Of a DNA stretch of 64,000 nt, positions 52,177 through 61,078 are shown one piece after another. Numbering within the stretch: position 1 is the first letter of the stretch; the number at the start of each line of letters is the position of its first letter. The stretch spans positions 1 through 64,000 of the forward strand of contig CAWAOX010000011.1 in the NCBI GenBank assembly GCA_963783835.1, read 5' to 3'. The translations under genes and the position numbers were made by a program. The stretch is from CAIQPS01 sp963783835. Lineage in GTDB: Bacteria > Actinomycetota > Thermoleophilia > RBG-16-64-13. The notes under the pieces were generated by a model. It had not been told where the DNA came from, made no database searches, and saw nothing but the letters and a program-made list of their open reading frames with translations.

Positions 52177-53084
52177 CGGAGCGCCTCGACGATGCGGTCC
52201 ACGTTCCACCTCATCATGTCGAGATACGTCGGAGCGTTCTCGGCCAAGGAGTGAGTGTACAGGTCGGTCACGACCTTCACGCCGGTCTCACGCGCCACCT
52301 GGCTCGCCAGATCGGGATTGCTGCCCGTCTCGAGGAAGATTGCGGGGGCGCCGCTCGCCCGGATGTCGTCGATCAGCGTACCGAGCGCCTGCGCGGACGG
52401 CGCGCCCTCCGCGTCTCCGGTGGGAAACACCGTCCCCACCACCTCGAAACCGTAGCGGTCGGCGAAGTGGCCGAAGCTCTCATGGTTCGTCACCAGCAGT
52501 CTGCGCGATGCGGGGATGGTCGCGACCCGGGCGGTCGTCCAGGAATCGAGGTCGCGCAGTTGCCGCTCGTAGGCGGCGGCGTTCGCCGCATACTCGCCGG
52601 CGCCCTCAGGGTCGATCGCCGTGAGACCCGCCCGAATATTCTCGACATAGGTGATCACGTCCATCGGGTCCAGCCAGAAATGCGGGTCGGCGTTCTCACC
52701 GGCCAACCCCTTCGCCGCGTCTATCACCGCCAGACTCCCGCCCCCAGCGCCGGCGATGAGTTTGTCGACCGGCGGCTCGAACCCCGGGCTGTTGATCACG
52801 ATGGCCCGGGCTTTGGCCACCTTGGCTGCGTCCCGCGGCGTCGGGTCGAAACTGTGCGGATCGGTCCCCAGAGGCAGCAACGATTCCACCTTCACCCTGT
52901 CTCCGGCAACGTTCTGCGCTATGTCGGCTAGGTAGCTGGTCTCGGCCACGACGAACGGCGCCGAGGAGACCGGCTCGGACGTCGAAGGTCCCGAGGGCAC
53001 GGAGCCGCCGCACGCGGAGACCACCGCGGCGGCCGCCAGAACAAGGACCATCACGAAAGTGTGTTTGATCGCGACAGCGTTCAT
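52173..53084 (-). CDS. Metal ABC transporter substrate-binding lipoprotein (ZnuA/MntC cluster A-I)
   Basis: 303 residues. Lipobox VVSACGG at about residues 21-27 gives a lipid-anchored extracellular protein. Cluster A-I features: PLGTDPHSFDPTPRDAAKV (first His ligand), NADPHFWLDPMDVITYVENI (second), LLVTNHESFGHFADRYGFEVVG (third) and IFLETGSNPDLA (acidic ligand). No His-rich loop, so the Mn/Zn choice is open. ATG overlaps the regulator's stop (ATGA). Confidence 0.92.
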   Translation of the reverse strand: MNAVAIKHTFVMVLVLAAAAVVSACGGSVPSGPSTSEPVSSAPFVVAETSYLADIAQNVAGDRVKVESLLPLGTDPHSFDPTPRDAAKVAKARAIVINSPGFEPPVDKLIAGAGGGSLAVIDAAKGLAGENADPHFWLDPMDVITYVENIRAGLTAIDPEGAGEYAANAAAYERQLRDLDSWTTARVATIPASRRLLVTNHESFGHFADRYGFEVVGTVFPTGDAEGAPSAQALGTLIDDIRASGAPAIFLETGSNPDLASQVARETGVKVVTDLYTHSLAENAPTYLDMMRWNVDRIVEALR

Positions 53085-53755
53085 AGCCGCGCGCGTGCCA
53101 CTCGTTCGAGAAGCGCCCGGTCCTTGATGACTACCTTGCGGCCCGTGGTCTCGACCGCCCCTGCTCGGGTGAGTTGCTTGAAGGCCCGGGATAGCGTTTC
53201 GGGCACCGTGCCCACCGTGGCCGCCAACTCGCCCCTGGAGATCCCGAGGTCGACGGTCATGGTGGAGGACTTACCCTCCGGGGCAAGCGACAGCAGGTAG
53301 GCTGCCAGCCGCTCCGCGACTCCCTTGAGCGACAGATCCTCGATGAGTGAGGCGAACGATCTCAGGCGGGCAGAGAGAGCCGCGAGCAGGCGGAGTGCGA
53401 CCTCCGGCTGGCTGCGGATCAGTTCGATGAAGGCGTCACGCGGCATGTAGAACGTCTCCGTGGTCTCGAGAGTCTCGGCGCTGGCCGGAAAACTCTCGCC
53501 CGACAGCGCCGCCACTTCCCCCACCGGTTCTCCGGGTCCCATCACCATGAGCGTCTGCGCCCGTCCTTGAGAAGAGCTCTTGAACACCTTGACCCTCCCG
53601 TGGATGACCACGTGGAGCCCCCTGGCGGCGTCGCCCTGGAGGAAGATCGCCTGACCGGCGGCAAAAAGACGGAGACGGCCCCGGCGCACGACTTCGAGAA
53701 CGGCTGCCTCGTCCACCCCGGAAAAGAGGCTCCCCTGCCGCAGGATCCCGATCAA
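53081..53755 (-). CDS. Crp/Fnr family regulator (probable HcpR-type)
   Basis: 224 residues; TTG start. N-terminal cyclic-nucleotide-like beta barrel (about 5-120: LFAAGQAIFLQGDAARGLHVVIHGRVKVFK, GEPVGEVAALSGESFPASAETLE) and C-terminal winged helix (about 150-215: MTVDLGISRGELAATVGTVPETLSRAFKQLTRAGAVE). No cysteine cluster, so it does not sense O2 by Fe-S; HcpR proteins bind heme or respond to NO. It is divergent from hcp with an HcpR-like box between, and leads the metal ABC operon by overlap. Confidence 0.88.
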   Translation of the reverse strand: MIGILRQGSLFSGVDEAAVLEVVRRGRLRLFAAGQAIFLQGDAARGLHVVIHGRVKVFKSSSQGRAQTLMVMGPGEPVGEVAALSGESFPASAETLETTETFYMPRDAFIELIRSQPEVALRLLAALSARLRSFASLIEDLSLKGVAERLAAYLLSLAPEGKSSTMTVDLGISRGELAATVGTVPETLSRAFKQLTRAGAVETTGRKVVIKDRALLERVARARL

Positions 53756-53841
53756 TTCCTGCTGCAGCGTCGTCGCCGGACGTGCGCGATCCTGGTTCGT
53801 CTTGCCACCCCCGTTTGAGTCCCAAAAGAACAGCGGACTAC

Positions 53842-53855
53842 TTGACTTAGGTCAA
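53842..53855. promoter_or_regulatory. HcpR/Fnr-like palindromic operator upstream of hcp
   Basis: TTGACTTAGGTCAA is an interrupted palindrome that fits the HcpR-type motif TTGACC-N2-GGTCAA with one mismatch. A TATGTT -10 follows at 53873-53878; the palindrome centre lies about 37-40 bases before the expected start, the position for class II activation. It is also 87 bases upstream of the regulator gene on the other strand. Confidence 0.75.
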
Positions 53856-53959
53856 GGGAAGGTCCGAGCGACTATGTTAGCCTCTGAGTGGGAAAAAGAG
53901 CACGATGCTCGCCATCACGGGGATGGCGGAGCGTTCTGCGCGAGAAATGGAGGACGCTG

Positions 53960-55591
53960 ATGTTTTGTTATCAATGTGAGCAGACGTCGAAATCGACGGC
54001 CTGTACGGTGAGGGGCGTGTGCGGCAAGAACGACGACGTGTCCGCCATCCAGGATGCCCTGGTGTACGCCCTCAAGGGCCTGGCGCTCGTGGCCGAAAAG
54101 GCCGCGCCTGCAGGCGTGGTGCCGGCCGATACCTATCCGTTCCTAGAGGAGGGCCTCTTCACTACGCTGACCAACGTCAACTTCGATCCCGAAGCCTTGA
54201 CCGATTGGGTGCGGAAGACCGTGGACCGGCGGGAGAAGATCAAGACGGCTCTGGACGCCAAGCAGCCCGGCGTGACCTTCCCGGAGGGGCCGGCCACCTT
54301 TGTCGCCGGCTATACCTCGGCCGATGTCGCCGAGCAGGGCCGGGCGCACGACGTCAACATCGAAGCATCGACTGACGAGAACGTCCGCTCGCTGCAGCAC
54401 ACCGTCCTCTACGGCCTCAAGGGAGTGGCCGCGTACGCCCATCACGCTCACGAGCTCGGCTACCGTGACGAAGCCGTCGACGCCTATCACGTCGAGGCGA
54501 TGGCCGACCTCGCTCGCTACGACGAGGGCGACCTGAACGATTGGCTCGGCAAAGCGATGCGCTGTGGCGAGATGAACTACAAGACGATGGAACTGCTCGA
54601 CCGGGCGAACACCGAGACCTTCGGAATACCGGTACCGACCGAGGTGCCGCTGGGCGTCAAGGCCGGCAAGGCCATCCTGGTCTCCGGACACGACCTCCTC
54701 GACCTCCAGGAGCTGCTCAAGCAGACCGAAGGCAAGGGCATAACGGTCTACACCCACGGCGAGATGTTGCCGACACACGCCTATCCGAAGCTCAAGCAGT
54801 ACCCGCACCTCTACGGCAACTTCGGCACCGCCTGGCACAACCAGATCAAGGAGTTCCCCAAGTTCCCGGGCGCCATCCTGATGACCACCAACTGCATCCG
54901 AGAGCCGCAGGATTCCTACTTCGACAGCATCTTCACGCGGTCCACCGTCGGCTGGCCGGGAGTCACCCACCTCGACGGCCGCGACTTCACCGCCGTCATC
55001 GAGAAGGCTCTCGAGATGCCGGGCTTCCCCGAGGACGTCCCCGGCAAGACCGTGCATGTGGGCTTCATGCGGAACGCCGTTCTCTCCCACGCCGAAAAGA
55101 TCATCGAGCTCGTCAAAGCCGGCAAGATCCGCCACTTCTTCCTGGTCGGCGGGTGTGACGGCGCCAAGCCGGGCCGCAACTACTACACCGAGTTCGTGGA
55201 AAAATCGCCGGACGACACGATCATCCTGACCCTGGCCTGCGGCCGCTACCGCTTCTACGACATGGACCTGGGTTCGATCGACGGCATACCGCGCCTGCTC
55301 GACATGGGTCAGTGTAACGACGCCTATTCGGCCATCCAGGTCGCGCTGGCCTTGGCCGACGCGTTCCAGGTGGGAGTCAACGACCTGCCCCTCACCCTGG
55401 TCCTGTCCTGGTACGAGCAGAAAGCCGCGGCCATCCTGCTGACCCTGCTCTACCTGGGTCTGAAGGACATCCGGCTTGGCCCCACGCTGCCGGCCTTCCT
55501 CACTCCGGACGTGGCCAAGTACATCGTCGACACCTACAACCTGCAGCCCATCACCACGGCGGACGAAGACCTGGCGGCGATGCTCGCGTAG
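53960..55591 (+). CDS. hcp: Hydroxylamine reductase / hybrid cluster protein
   Basis: 543 residues from ATG 53960 (GGAGG six bases upstream); a GTG at 53888 in frame would add an unconserved stretch. The N-terminal cysteines C3, C6, C15 and C21 have the spacing CX2CX8CX5C of the [4Fe-4S] class of anaerobes, not the [2Fe-2S] type of enterics. Hybrid-cluster ligands appear in HTVLYGLKGVAAYAHHA, FMTTNCI-type TTNCIREPQDSY, VGGCDGAKPGR, LACGRYRF and DMGQCNDAYSAIQ. It reduces NO or hydroxylamine under nitrosative stress. No separate Hcr reductase is adjacent. Confidence 0.97.
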   Translation: MFCYQCEQTSKSTACTVRGVCGKNDDVSAIQDALVYALKGLALVAEKAAPAGVVPADTYPFLEEGLFTTLTNVNFDPEALTDWVRKTVDRREKIKTALDAKQPGVTFPEGPATFVAGYTSADVAEQGRAHDVNIEASTDENVRSLQHTVLYGLKGVAAYAHHAHELGYRDEAVDAYHVEAMADLARYDEGDLNDWLGKAMRCGEMNYKTMELLDRANTETFGIPVPTEVPLGVKAGKAILVSGHDLLDLQELLKQTEGKGITVYTHGEMLPTHAYPKLKQYPHLYGNFGTAWHNQIKEFPKFPGAILMTTNCIREPQDSYFDSIFTRSTVGWPGVTHLDGRDFTAVIEKALEMPGFPEDVPGKTVHVGFMRNAVLSHAEKIIELVKAGKIRHFFLVGGCDGAKPGRNYYTEFVEKSPDDTIILTLACGRYRFYDMDLGSIDGIPRLLDMGQCNDAYSAIQVALALADAFQVGVNDLPLTLVLSWYEQKAAAILLTLLYLGLKDIRLGPTLPAFLTPDVAKYIVDTYNLQPITTADEDLAAMLA

Positions 55592-55629
55592 CACGGCCGG
55601 GCGCGGAAGCCGCGCGCAGAGGATATCCA

Positions 55630-55662
55630 GCCGCCGGAGGGCGCCCCGCGCCCTCCGGCGGC
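55630..55662. terminator. Intergenic hairpin between hcp and hisG
   Basis: A perfect 15-base-pair GC stem (55630-55644 with 55648-55662) around CCC, without a T-run. It sits between the convergent stops of hcp and hisG and may end both transcripts, perhaps with Rho. Confidence 0.55.
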
Positions 55663-55663
55663 G

Positions 55664-56533
55664 CTACATCACGATCTTGTTGAGAGGATACTCGACGATA
55701 CCCTGCGCGCCGGCCTCTTTCAGGCGCGGGATGATGACGCGCACTGTGGACTCGTCGATGATGGTGTTGACCGCCAGCCAATCCTCATCGCTGAGGGTGG
55801 AGATGGTCGGCTTCAGGAGGGCCGGGAGCACGTCCAGGACGGCCGCCAGGTCCGCCCTGCGCACGTTCAGCATCAGACCGACCTTGCCAAGGGCGGCGAT
55901 GGCGCCCTGGAGCAGCATGGTGATGTCCTCGAGCTTGCGCCTCTTGTCTGGGTCTTCCCAGGAATCGACGTTGGCGATCAGCTGGGTGTTGGACTCCAGG
56001 ACCGTCTCGATGATGCGGAGCTTGTTGGCCCGCAAGGAACTCCCGGTCTCGGTGACCTCCACGATGGCGTCGGCCAACTCCGGCGGCTTCACCTCGGTCG
56101 CACCCCAACTGAACTCGACTTTGGCTTTCACCCCGTTCTCGGCCAAATACCTTTTGGTCGTGGCCACGAGTTCGGTGGCGATTATCTTGCCCTCCAGGTC
56201 CTGGACGGACCGGAACGGCGAGGCCTCGGGGACGGCCAGCACCCAGCGCACCTTGCCGAAACTCTGCTTGGCGTACACGAGGTCGCATACCGGCTGGACC
56301 ACGGCATCGTTCTCCTGGACCCAGTCCAAACCGGTGATGCCGGCGTCGAGCAGACCGTTCTCCACGTACCGCGCCATCTCCTGCGCCCGGATGAGCACGC
56401 ACTCCAGTTCGGGATCGTCGACCACCGGGAAGTACGACCGGCTGGAGGTAGTGACGTTGAAGCCGGCCCTCCGGAGCAGGTCGATGGTGGCGTTCTCGAG
56501 GCTGCCCTTGGGTATGCCGAGTTTCAGTATCAT
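55664..56533 (-). CDS. hisG: ATP phosphoribosyltransferase, long form
   Basis: 289 residues, the length of the HisG-L type. First step of histidine synthesis from PRPP and ATP. GIPKGSLENATIDLLRRAGF, the phosphate-binding IATELVATTKRYLAENG, VEVTETGSSLRANKL and the C-terminal regulatory ACT-like domain (about 210-289) that binds histidine. No other his gene is near. The Shine-Dalgarno GGAGAG precedes ATG 56533. Confidence 0.95.
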   Translation of the reverse strand: MILKLGIPKGSLENATIDLLRRAGFNVTTSSRSYFPVVDDPELECVLIRAQEMARYVENGLLDAGITGLDWVQENDAVVQPVCDLVYAKQSFGKVRWVLAVPEASPFRSVQDLEGKIIATELVATTKRYLAENGVKAKVEFSWGATEVKPPELADAIVEVTETGSSLRANKLRIIETVLESNTQLIANVDSWEDPDKRRKLEDITMLLQGAIAALGKVGLMLNVRRADLAAVLDVLPALLKPTISTLSDEDWLAVNTIIDESTVRVIIPRLKEAGAQGIVEYPLNKIVM

Positions 56534-56570
56534 CAGTCGCTCTCCGGATCGGTGGTCAGGCGCGAGGGGA

Positions 56571-57743
56571 TTATAGCCCCGCCTCGCGGTGCTTGACGGC
56601 GATGGCTTCAGCCAGCGCGTCCACCTTGAGCAGGTCTTCGGCGGTCGGACATCCTTTGACGATCACCGGCTCGATGACCTCAGCCTTCAGGCCGGTGGTG
56701 AGGCCCACGATGTGTTCCACGGCGCTCGTGGCCCAACCGTAGGTCACCATGGCCGACAGGAAGCGTACCTTGGGCTTGAGTTCATTGGCCAGATACAGGG
56801 CCGACACCATGAGCGGATGCGGATGGGTCATCACCGTCGGCGTAGCGGCCACCACAGTCGCGGCGTCCACCAAGACCGTCGCCAGTTTGCCCAGATCCGC
56901 TCCCTGGAGGTTCATCCGTTCCACCTTGACCCCCCGATCGATCAGAGCCCCGGTCAGCCGGTCGACCATAACGGCGGTGCTCCCATGCATCGTCACGAAC
57001 GGTATGAGGACGAGGTTGTGCGGCGGCGCCTCGACCCAGTCCCGATAGGCGTCGATGATGAACTGGGGGCGGCCGTAGGCCGGGCCGTGGCTGGGGCCGA
57101 TGAGCTGGGCGCCCAGCGGCTCCACCTTGTCCAGGTTCTTCTTGAGCATAGGTCGGAACGGCATCATGATCTCGGCGAAGTAGCGCTTTGCTGCCGGATA
57201 CACCTCTTCCTCGGCGCCGAAGAGGTCGCTCGTGGCCAGATGCGAGCCGAACAGGTCGCAACTGAAGAGGACCTGGTCCTCGACGAGGAACGTGGACATC
57301 GTCTCCGGCCAGTGTGCCCAGGGCGTGTATACGAACCGCAGGGTCTTGCCGCCCAAGGACAGCTCTTCGCCGTCCTCCACCGCCCTCACCACGTCGCCGG
57401 AGACCTGCACGTGCGTGGCCAGCAGGTCCACAGCCCTGGCGCTGCAGAGCACCTGCGCCTCAGGGTACCGGGAGAGGACCACCGGCAGGGAACCCGAGTG
57501 ATCTTGCTCCACGTGCTGGATCACTACGTAGTCGATCCGGTCCACACCCCGGAGCTTGTCGAGAAGGACCGCGGTCATGGTCGGGTCTACCGTGTCGAGC
57601 AAGGCCGTCTTCTCGCTCCCGCTGACCAGGTACGAGTTGTAGCTGGTGCCCTCGGGCAGGGAGATGAGCGCGTCGAAGATCCTCCGGTCCCAGTCGACCG
57701 CGCCTACTGCGTAGACGCCCTCCCGCAGTTCACGTGGCTCCAT
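56571..57743 (-). CDS. Flavodiiron protein (class A, NO/O2 reductase)
   Basis: 390 residues. The metallo-beta-lactamase-like domain carries the diiron ligands: HVEQDHSGS (H-x-E-x-D-H), the AHWPETM His, CDLFGSH (D) and GPSHGPAYG (H). The flavodoxin-like FMN domain starts near residue 250 (LVLIPFVTMHGSTAVMVDRL). Reduces O2 to water or NO to N2O in anaerobes; electrons normally come from rubredoxin, not seen here. It lies 37 bases before hisG on the same strand. Confidence 0.93.
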   Translation of the reverse strand: MEPRELREGVYAVGAVDWDRRIFDALISLPEGTSYNSYLVSGSEKTALLDTVDPTMTAVLLDKLRGVDRIDYVVIQHVEQDHSGSLPVVLSRYPEAQVLCSARAVDLLATHVQVSGDVVRAVEDGEELSLGGKTLRFVYTPWAHWPETMSTFLVEDQVLFSCDLFGSHLATSDLFGAEEEVYPAAKRYFAEIMMPFRPMLKKNLDKVEPLGAQLIGPSHGPAYGRPQFIIDAYRDWVEAPPHNLVLIPFVTMHGSTAVMVDRLTGALIDRGVKVERMNLQGADLGKLATVLVDAATVVAATPTVMTHPHPLMVSALYLANELKPKVRFLSAMVTYGWATSAVEHIVGLTTGLKAEVIEPVIVKGCPTAEDLLKVDALAEAIAVKHREAGL

Positions 57744-57865
57744 CCGCTATCACCCTCCTCGCCTCTCGTCGCGCATCTGACGCTCGTATATCTACCCCCC
57801 GGCAAACGTATCGAGGGGCGCGCCGTTGATACCGGGCCCATACTACGGGAATATGACTCCCTGAC

Positions 57866-59194
57866 ATGCCCGAAACCATTCTTCGCGCCCGCGAGATACT
57901 ACGCACCTGGTGGCCGCTCGCCGCCAGTTGGATCCTCATGGGGTTCGAAGGACCCGCCGTCGCGGCGGTAGTATCCCGGCTCCCCAACCCTACCGTCAAC
58001 CTTGCCGCCTGGGGCGGCGTGGTCTTCCCGCTGGCGCTCATGGTCGAGGCCCCGATCATCATGATGCTCGCGGCATCCACCGCGCTGTGCCGCGACTGGG
58101 ACTCCTACATCAAGATGCGCCGCTTCATGAACCAGTTGGGAGCCGGCCTGACGGCGCTCCACATCCTCATCGTGGCCACGCCGCTGTACTACGTGATCGC
58201 CGAGGACCTGCTCGGCGCTCCCAAAGCAGTCCTGGCGCCTGCCCGGATCGGCCTGTTCATCATGATCCCCTGGACCTGGTCCATCGCCTACCGGCGCTTC
58301 CACCAGGGCATACTCATCCGCTTCGGCCACTCTCTCAAGATCGGCATTGGTACAGCCGTGCGTTTCTTGGCCGACGCCACGATGCTCGCGATCGGCTACT
58401 TCAGCGGCTGGCCGGGGATCGTCGTGGCGGGCTGCGGGATGATCGCCGGTGTGCTCACCGAGGCCTTCTACGTCCATCTGGCCGTGCGTCCCACGCTGCG
58501 CGACCAGCTGAGACCCGCACCTCCGGTGAGGATCCCGCTCTCGACCCGGGCCATGCTCGACTTCTATATCCCTTTGTCGCTCACCCAGGTGCTGATACTC
58601 ATCGCATACCCCATAGGCAGCGCGGCCATGAGCCGTATGCCGCTGCCGCTGCTCTCTCTGGCAGCCTGGCCGGTGGTGGGAGCCGTCCGGTATATCACGG
58701 GGAGTTTCGGCGGCGCCTACAACGAAGTGGTGGTGGCACTGGTGGAGCGCAGACAATCTTCCCGGCCCCTGTTCCGCTTCGCGGTAATCATCGCCGGCGT
58801 CGCCACGGCCTCTCTCGTCGTGCTCACCATCCCCGCGGTATCGACAGGAATCTTCGCCGATCTCATGGGTCTGGCCGCCCCCCTGCCGGCCATGATCCAC
58901 AAGTCCTTGTACATACTCCTGCCCATGCCTGCCATCGCCGTGGCGCAGAGCTACTTCCAGGGAATGATCCTCCACAGCCGCCGGACGCGCAGCATCACCG
59001 AGGCAGTGCTGATCTTCCTGGGCGTGGTCACGGTGGCCCTCATCGCCGGCGTACTGTGGGGCGGCGCAGTGGGCCTCTACGTGGCGCTGGTAGCCTTCAC
59101 GTTCGGAGAATTGGTGCGCACCTGCTGGCTGTGGTTGCGCAGCCGCGATGCCCGGCGGGCGGTGTCCGAACGGGACGCGTTGCCGGCCTCCTAG
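57866..59194 (+). CDS. MOP-superfamily (MATE/flippase-like) membrane protein
   Basis: 442 residues with about twelve transmembrane helices in two similar halves, the layout of the multidrug/oligosaccharidyl-lipid/polysaccharide flippase superfamily. The blocks GVVFPLALMVEAPIIMMLAASTAL and YIPLSLTQVLILIAYPIGSAAMSRM are more like the ANK/ANKH-type and polysaccharide-transport branches than classic NorM. Substrate unknown. It is divergent from the flavodiiron gene and convergent with the leuD-like gene. Confidence 0.75.
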   Translation: MPETILRAREILRTWWPLAASWILMGFEGPAVAAVVSRLPNPTVNLAAWGGVVFPLALMVEAPIIMMLAASTALCRDWDSYIKMRRFMNQLGAGLTALHILIVATPLYYVIAEDLLGAPKAVLAPARIGLFIMIPWTWSIAYRRFHQGILIRFGHSLKIGIGTAVRFLADATMLAIGYFSGWPGIVVAGCGMIAGVLTEAFYVHLAVRPTLRDQLRPAPPVRIPLSTRAMLDFYIPLSLTQVLILIAYPIGSAAMSRMPLPLLSLAAWPVVGAVRYITGSFGGAYNEVVVALVERRQSSRPLFRFAVIIAGVATASLVVLTIPAVSTGIFADLMGLAAPLPAMIHKSLYILLPMPAIAVAQSYFQGMILHSRRTRSITEAVLIFLGVVTVALIAGVLWGGAVGLYVALVAFTFGELVRTCWLWLRSRDARRAVSERDALPAS

Positions 59195-59216
59195 GGTCGC
59201 GTTGCTCAGCAGCCTT

Positions 59217-59714
59217 CTAGCGCGTCCGTTCCTCCACGACGCGCTTCCGGATGTAGGGGATCAGCCCGCCCGCGTCGACGATGGCCTGCCGGGCCGGCGG
59301 CAGCGGCTCCACCGGGTAGCTCTTGCCGGTGGTGACGTTGGCCACCTCTCCCTCCTTGAACTCCAACTCGTCGCCCTCGGCTGCCTCGATATCGGGGCAG
59401 ATGATCAGCCGAAGACCCAGGTTGACGGCGTTCTGGAGAAAGATGCGCGAGTAGTTGTTGGCGACCACCGTCAGGTCCCAGCCCTTGAGGCAGGAGGCCG
59501 CCTGCTCTCGCGACGAGCCGGTACCAAAATTGCGGTCCGCGACCACGACGCTACCCGGCGCGACGGCCCCGTCTCTGAGCTTCTTGTTGAACTCGGTCGC
59601 ATCGGCGAAGCAGTATTGCGGAGTCTCGGTGGGAAGCACCGTGGCCATGAAGCGGCCCGGATAGATGGCATCGGTCGAGACGTCGTCGCCGAGGCGGAAG
59701 ACCACCTTCGCCAT
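59217..59714 (-). CDS. Aconitase-family small (swivel) subunit, LeuD-like
   Basis: 165 residues. GDDVSTDAIYPGRFM, the phosphate-binding NFGTGSSREQAA, and the NNYSRIFLQNAVNLGL block. Forms a heterodimer with the large subunit encoded just upstream (one base between the genes). Archaeal/bacterial small LeuD-type proteins of this length occur with isopropylmalate, citramalate/dimethylmaleate or homoaconitate hydratases, so the name leuD is not safe. Confidence 0.9.
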   Translation of the reverse strand: MAKVVFRLGDDVSTDAIYPGRFMATVLPTETPQYCFADATEFNKKLRDGAVAPGSVVVADRNFGTGSSREQAASCLKGWDLTVVANNYSRIFLQNAVNLGLRLIICPDIEAAEGDELEFKEGEVANVTTGKSYPVEPLPPARQAIVDAGGLIPYIRKRVVEERTR

Positions 59715-59715
59715 C

Positions 59716-61005
59716 TCAGGCTCCTTTCCGGGGGTCGGTTATCTCCCCGCGCAGCGCGCTGACCGCCGCCGTACAGGGCGAGGCCAGGTAGACGGACGAG
59801 TTGGGGTTGCCCATCCTGCCCTTGAAATTACGGTTCGTCGTCGCGAGGGCCACCTCCCCGTCCCCCAGCGCGCCTTGGTGGATGCCGAGGCAACAGCCGC
59901 AGCCGGGATTCATGATCACCGCGCCGGCGTCGGCAAGGTCGCTCAGGTAGCCTCTGCGCATAGCTTCCCTCCAGATGCGCCAGGAAGCCGGAAAGACGAG
60001 CATCCGGGTGCTCGCAGGCAGCTTCTTGCCCCGAACCACCGCTGCGGCCGTCTCCAGGTCGTCCAGCCTGCCGTTGGTGCACGATCCGATGACCACCTGG
60101 TCGATCTTGATACCTTCGACCTCGCCGACCGGCACCACGTTGTCCACGGTGTGCGGCCGGGCGACCTGCGGCTCCAACCGGGTGACGTCGATCTCGACCA
60201 CTTTCTCGTAGCCGGCGTCCGGGTCCGGGGCCACGGCCGTGAAGGGCCCTTTGGCGCAGGCTTCCTCCCGCAGGTAGCGGAAAGTCTCCTCGTCGGCCGG
60301 CACGATCCCGCAGGTGGCACCTGCCTCGACCGACATGTTGCAGAGCACCAGCCGGCCCGACACCGACATGTGTTTGATCGCGCGCCCATGGAACTCGATC
60401 ACCCGGAAATTGGCGCCCTCCGCTGAGATCATGCCGATCAGGTAGAGGATGAGGTCCTTGGCCCCCACGTACGGTCTGAACTCCCCGTCGGCGACGACCT
60501 TGATGGTGGCCGGGACTTCCACGTTGACCATCCGGCCGAGAGCCCACACGCCCGCCATGTCGGTCGCCCCCACGCCGATGGCCATCGCTCCCATGGCCCC
60601 ATGGCTGCTGGTGTGGCTGTCGGCGCCGATGACCACCATGCCCGGCAGCACGTAACCGCTCTCGGCCAGGATCTGGTGGCAGATGCCGCCTGCGTCGCCC
60701 CGCACGTCGTGAAACTTCGTGATCCCCTGCTTGGCCACGAAGTCCCGGATCTTCTTCTGGTTGGTGGCCGTCTTGGCCGTCTCCGCGGGTACGCGGTGGT
60801 CGAAGATGATCGCGATCTTCGCCGGGTCCCACACGGCCGGCTCGAGGCCTGTCCCTTCGAAGATCTCGGCGTACTGGTTCATGATCAGCGCCGAGTTCTC
60901 GTGAGACATGGCCAAGTCGACCGCCGGCTCCACGACCATGCCGGGCGACACCTCCGCCAGCCCGGCCGCGCGGGCCAGTATCTTCTCAGCAACAGTCATT
61001 CCCAC
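59716..61005 (-). CDS. Aconitase-family large subunit (LeuC/HacA/DmdA-like)
   Basis: 429 residues from GTG 61005 (GGAG eight bases upstream); ATG 60999 is an alternative. [4Fe-4S] hydro-lyase that moves a hydroxyl between adjacent carbons. Fe-S ligands are in VIGSCTNGRLDDL and MNPGCGCCLG; IGADSHTSSHGAMGAMAIG and GKMGNPNSS-like GRMGNPNSSVYLAS are present. The short form without the long N-terminus is shared by isopropylmalate isomerase, homoaconitase and dimethylmaleate hydratase. Preceded by a methylisocitrate-lyase-like gene and an isocitrate/isopropylmalate dehydrogenase. Confidence 0.9.
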   Translation of the reverse strand: MGMTVAEKILARAAGLAEVSPGMVVEPAVDLAMSHENSALIMNQYAEIFEGTGLEPAVWDPAKIAIIFDHRVPAETAKTATNQKKIRDFVAKQGITKFHDVRGDAGGICHQILAESGYVLPGMVVIGADSHTSSHGAMGAMAIGVGATDMAGVWALGRMVNVEVPATIKVVADGEFRPYVGAKDLILYLIGMISAEGANFRVIEFHGRAIKHMSVSGRLVLCNMSVEAGATCGIVPADEETFRYLREEACAKGPFTAVAPDPDAGYEKVVEIDVTRLEPQVARPHTVDNVVPVGEVEGIKIDQVVIGSCTNGRLDDLETAAAVVRGKKLPASTRMLVFPASWRIWREAMRRGYLSDLADAGAVIMNPGCGCCLGIHQGALGDGEVALATTNRNFKGRMGNPNSSVYLASPCTAAVSALRGEITDPRKGA

Positions 61006-61078
61006 GGGCCTGTCTCCTTTCGGGCGTCCAATGGCCAATCAGGCCGGGCGGGCTCTCCGGGCCCCGGCCGCCGGGGTC

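Noticed and set aside
54143..55594. A 483-codon minus-strand frame opposite hcp.
   Set aside because: Antisense shadow of a well-conserved Hcp coding sequence.
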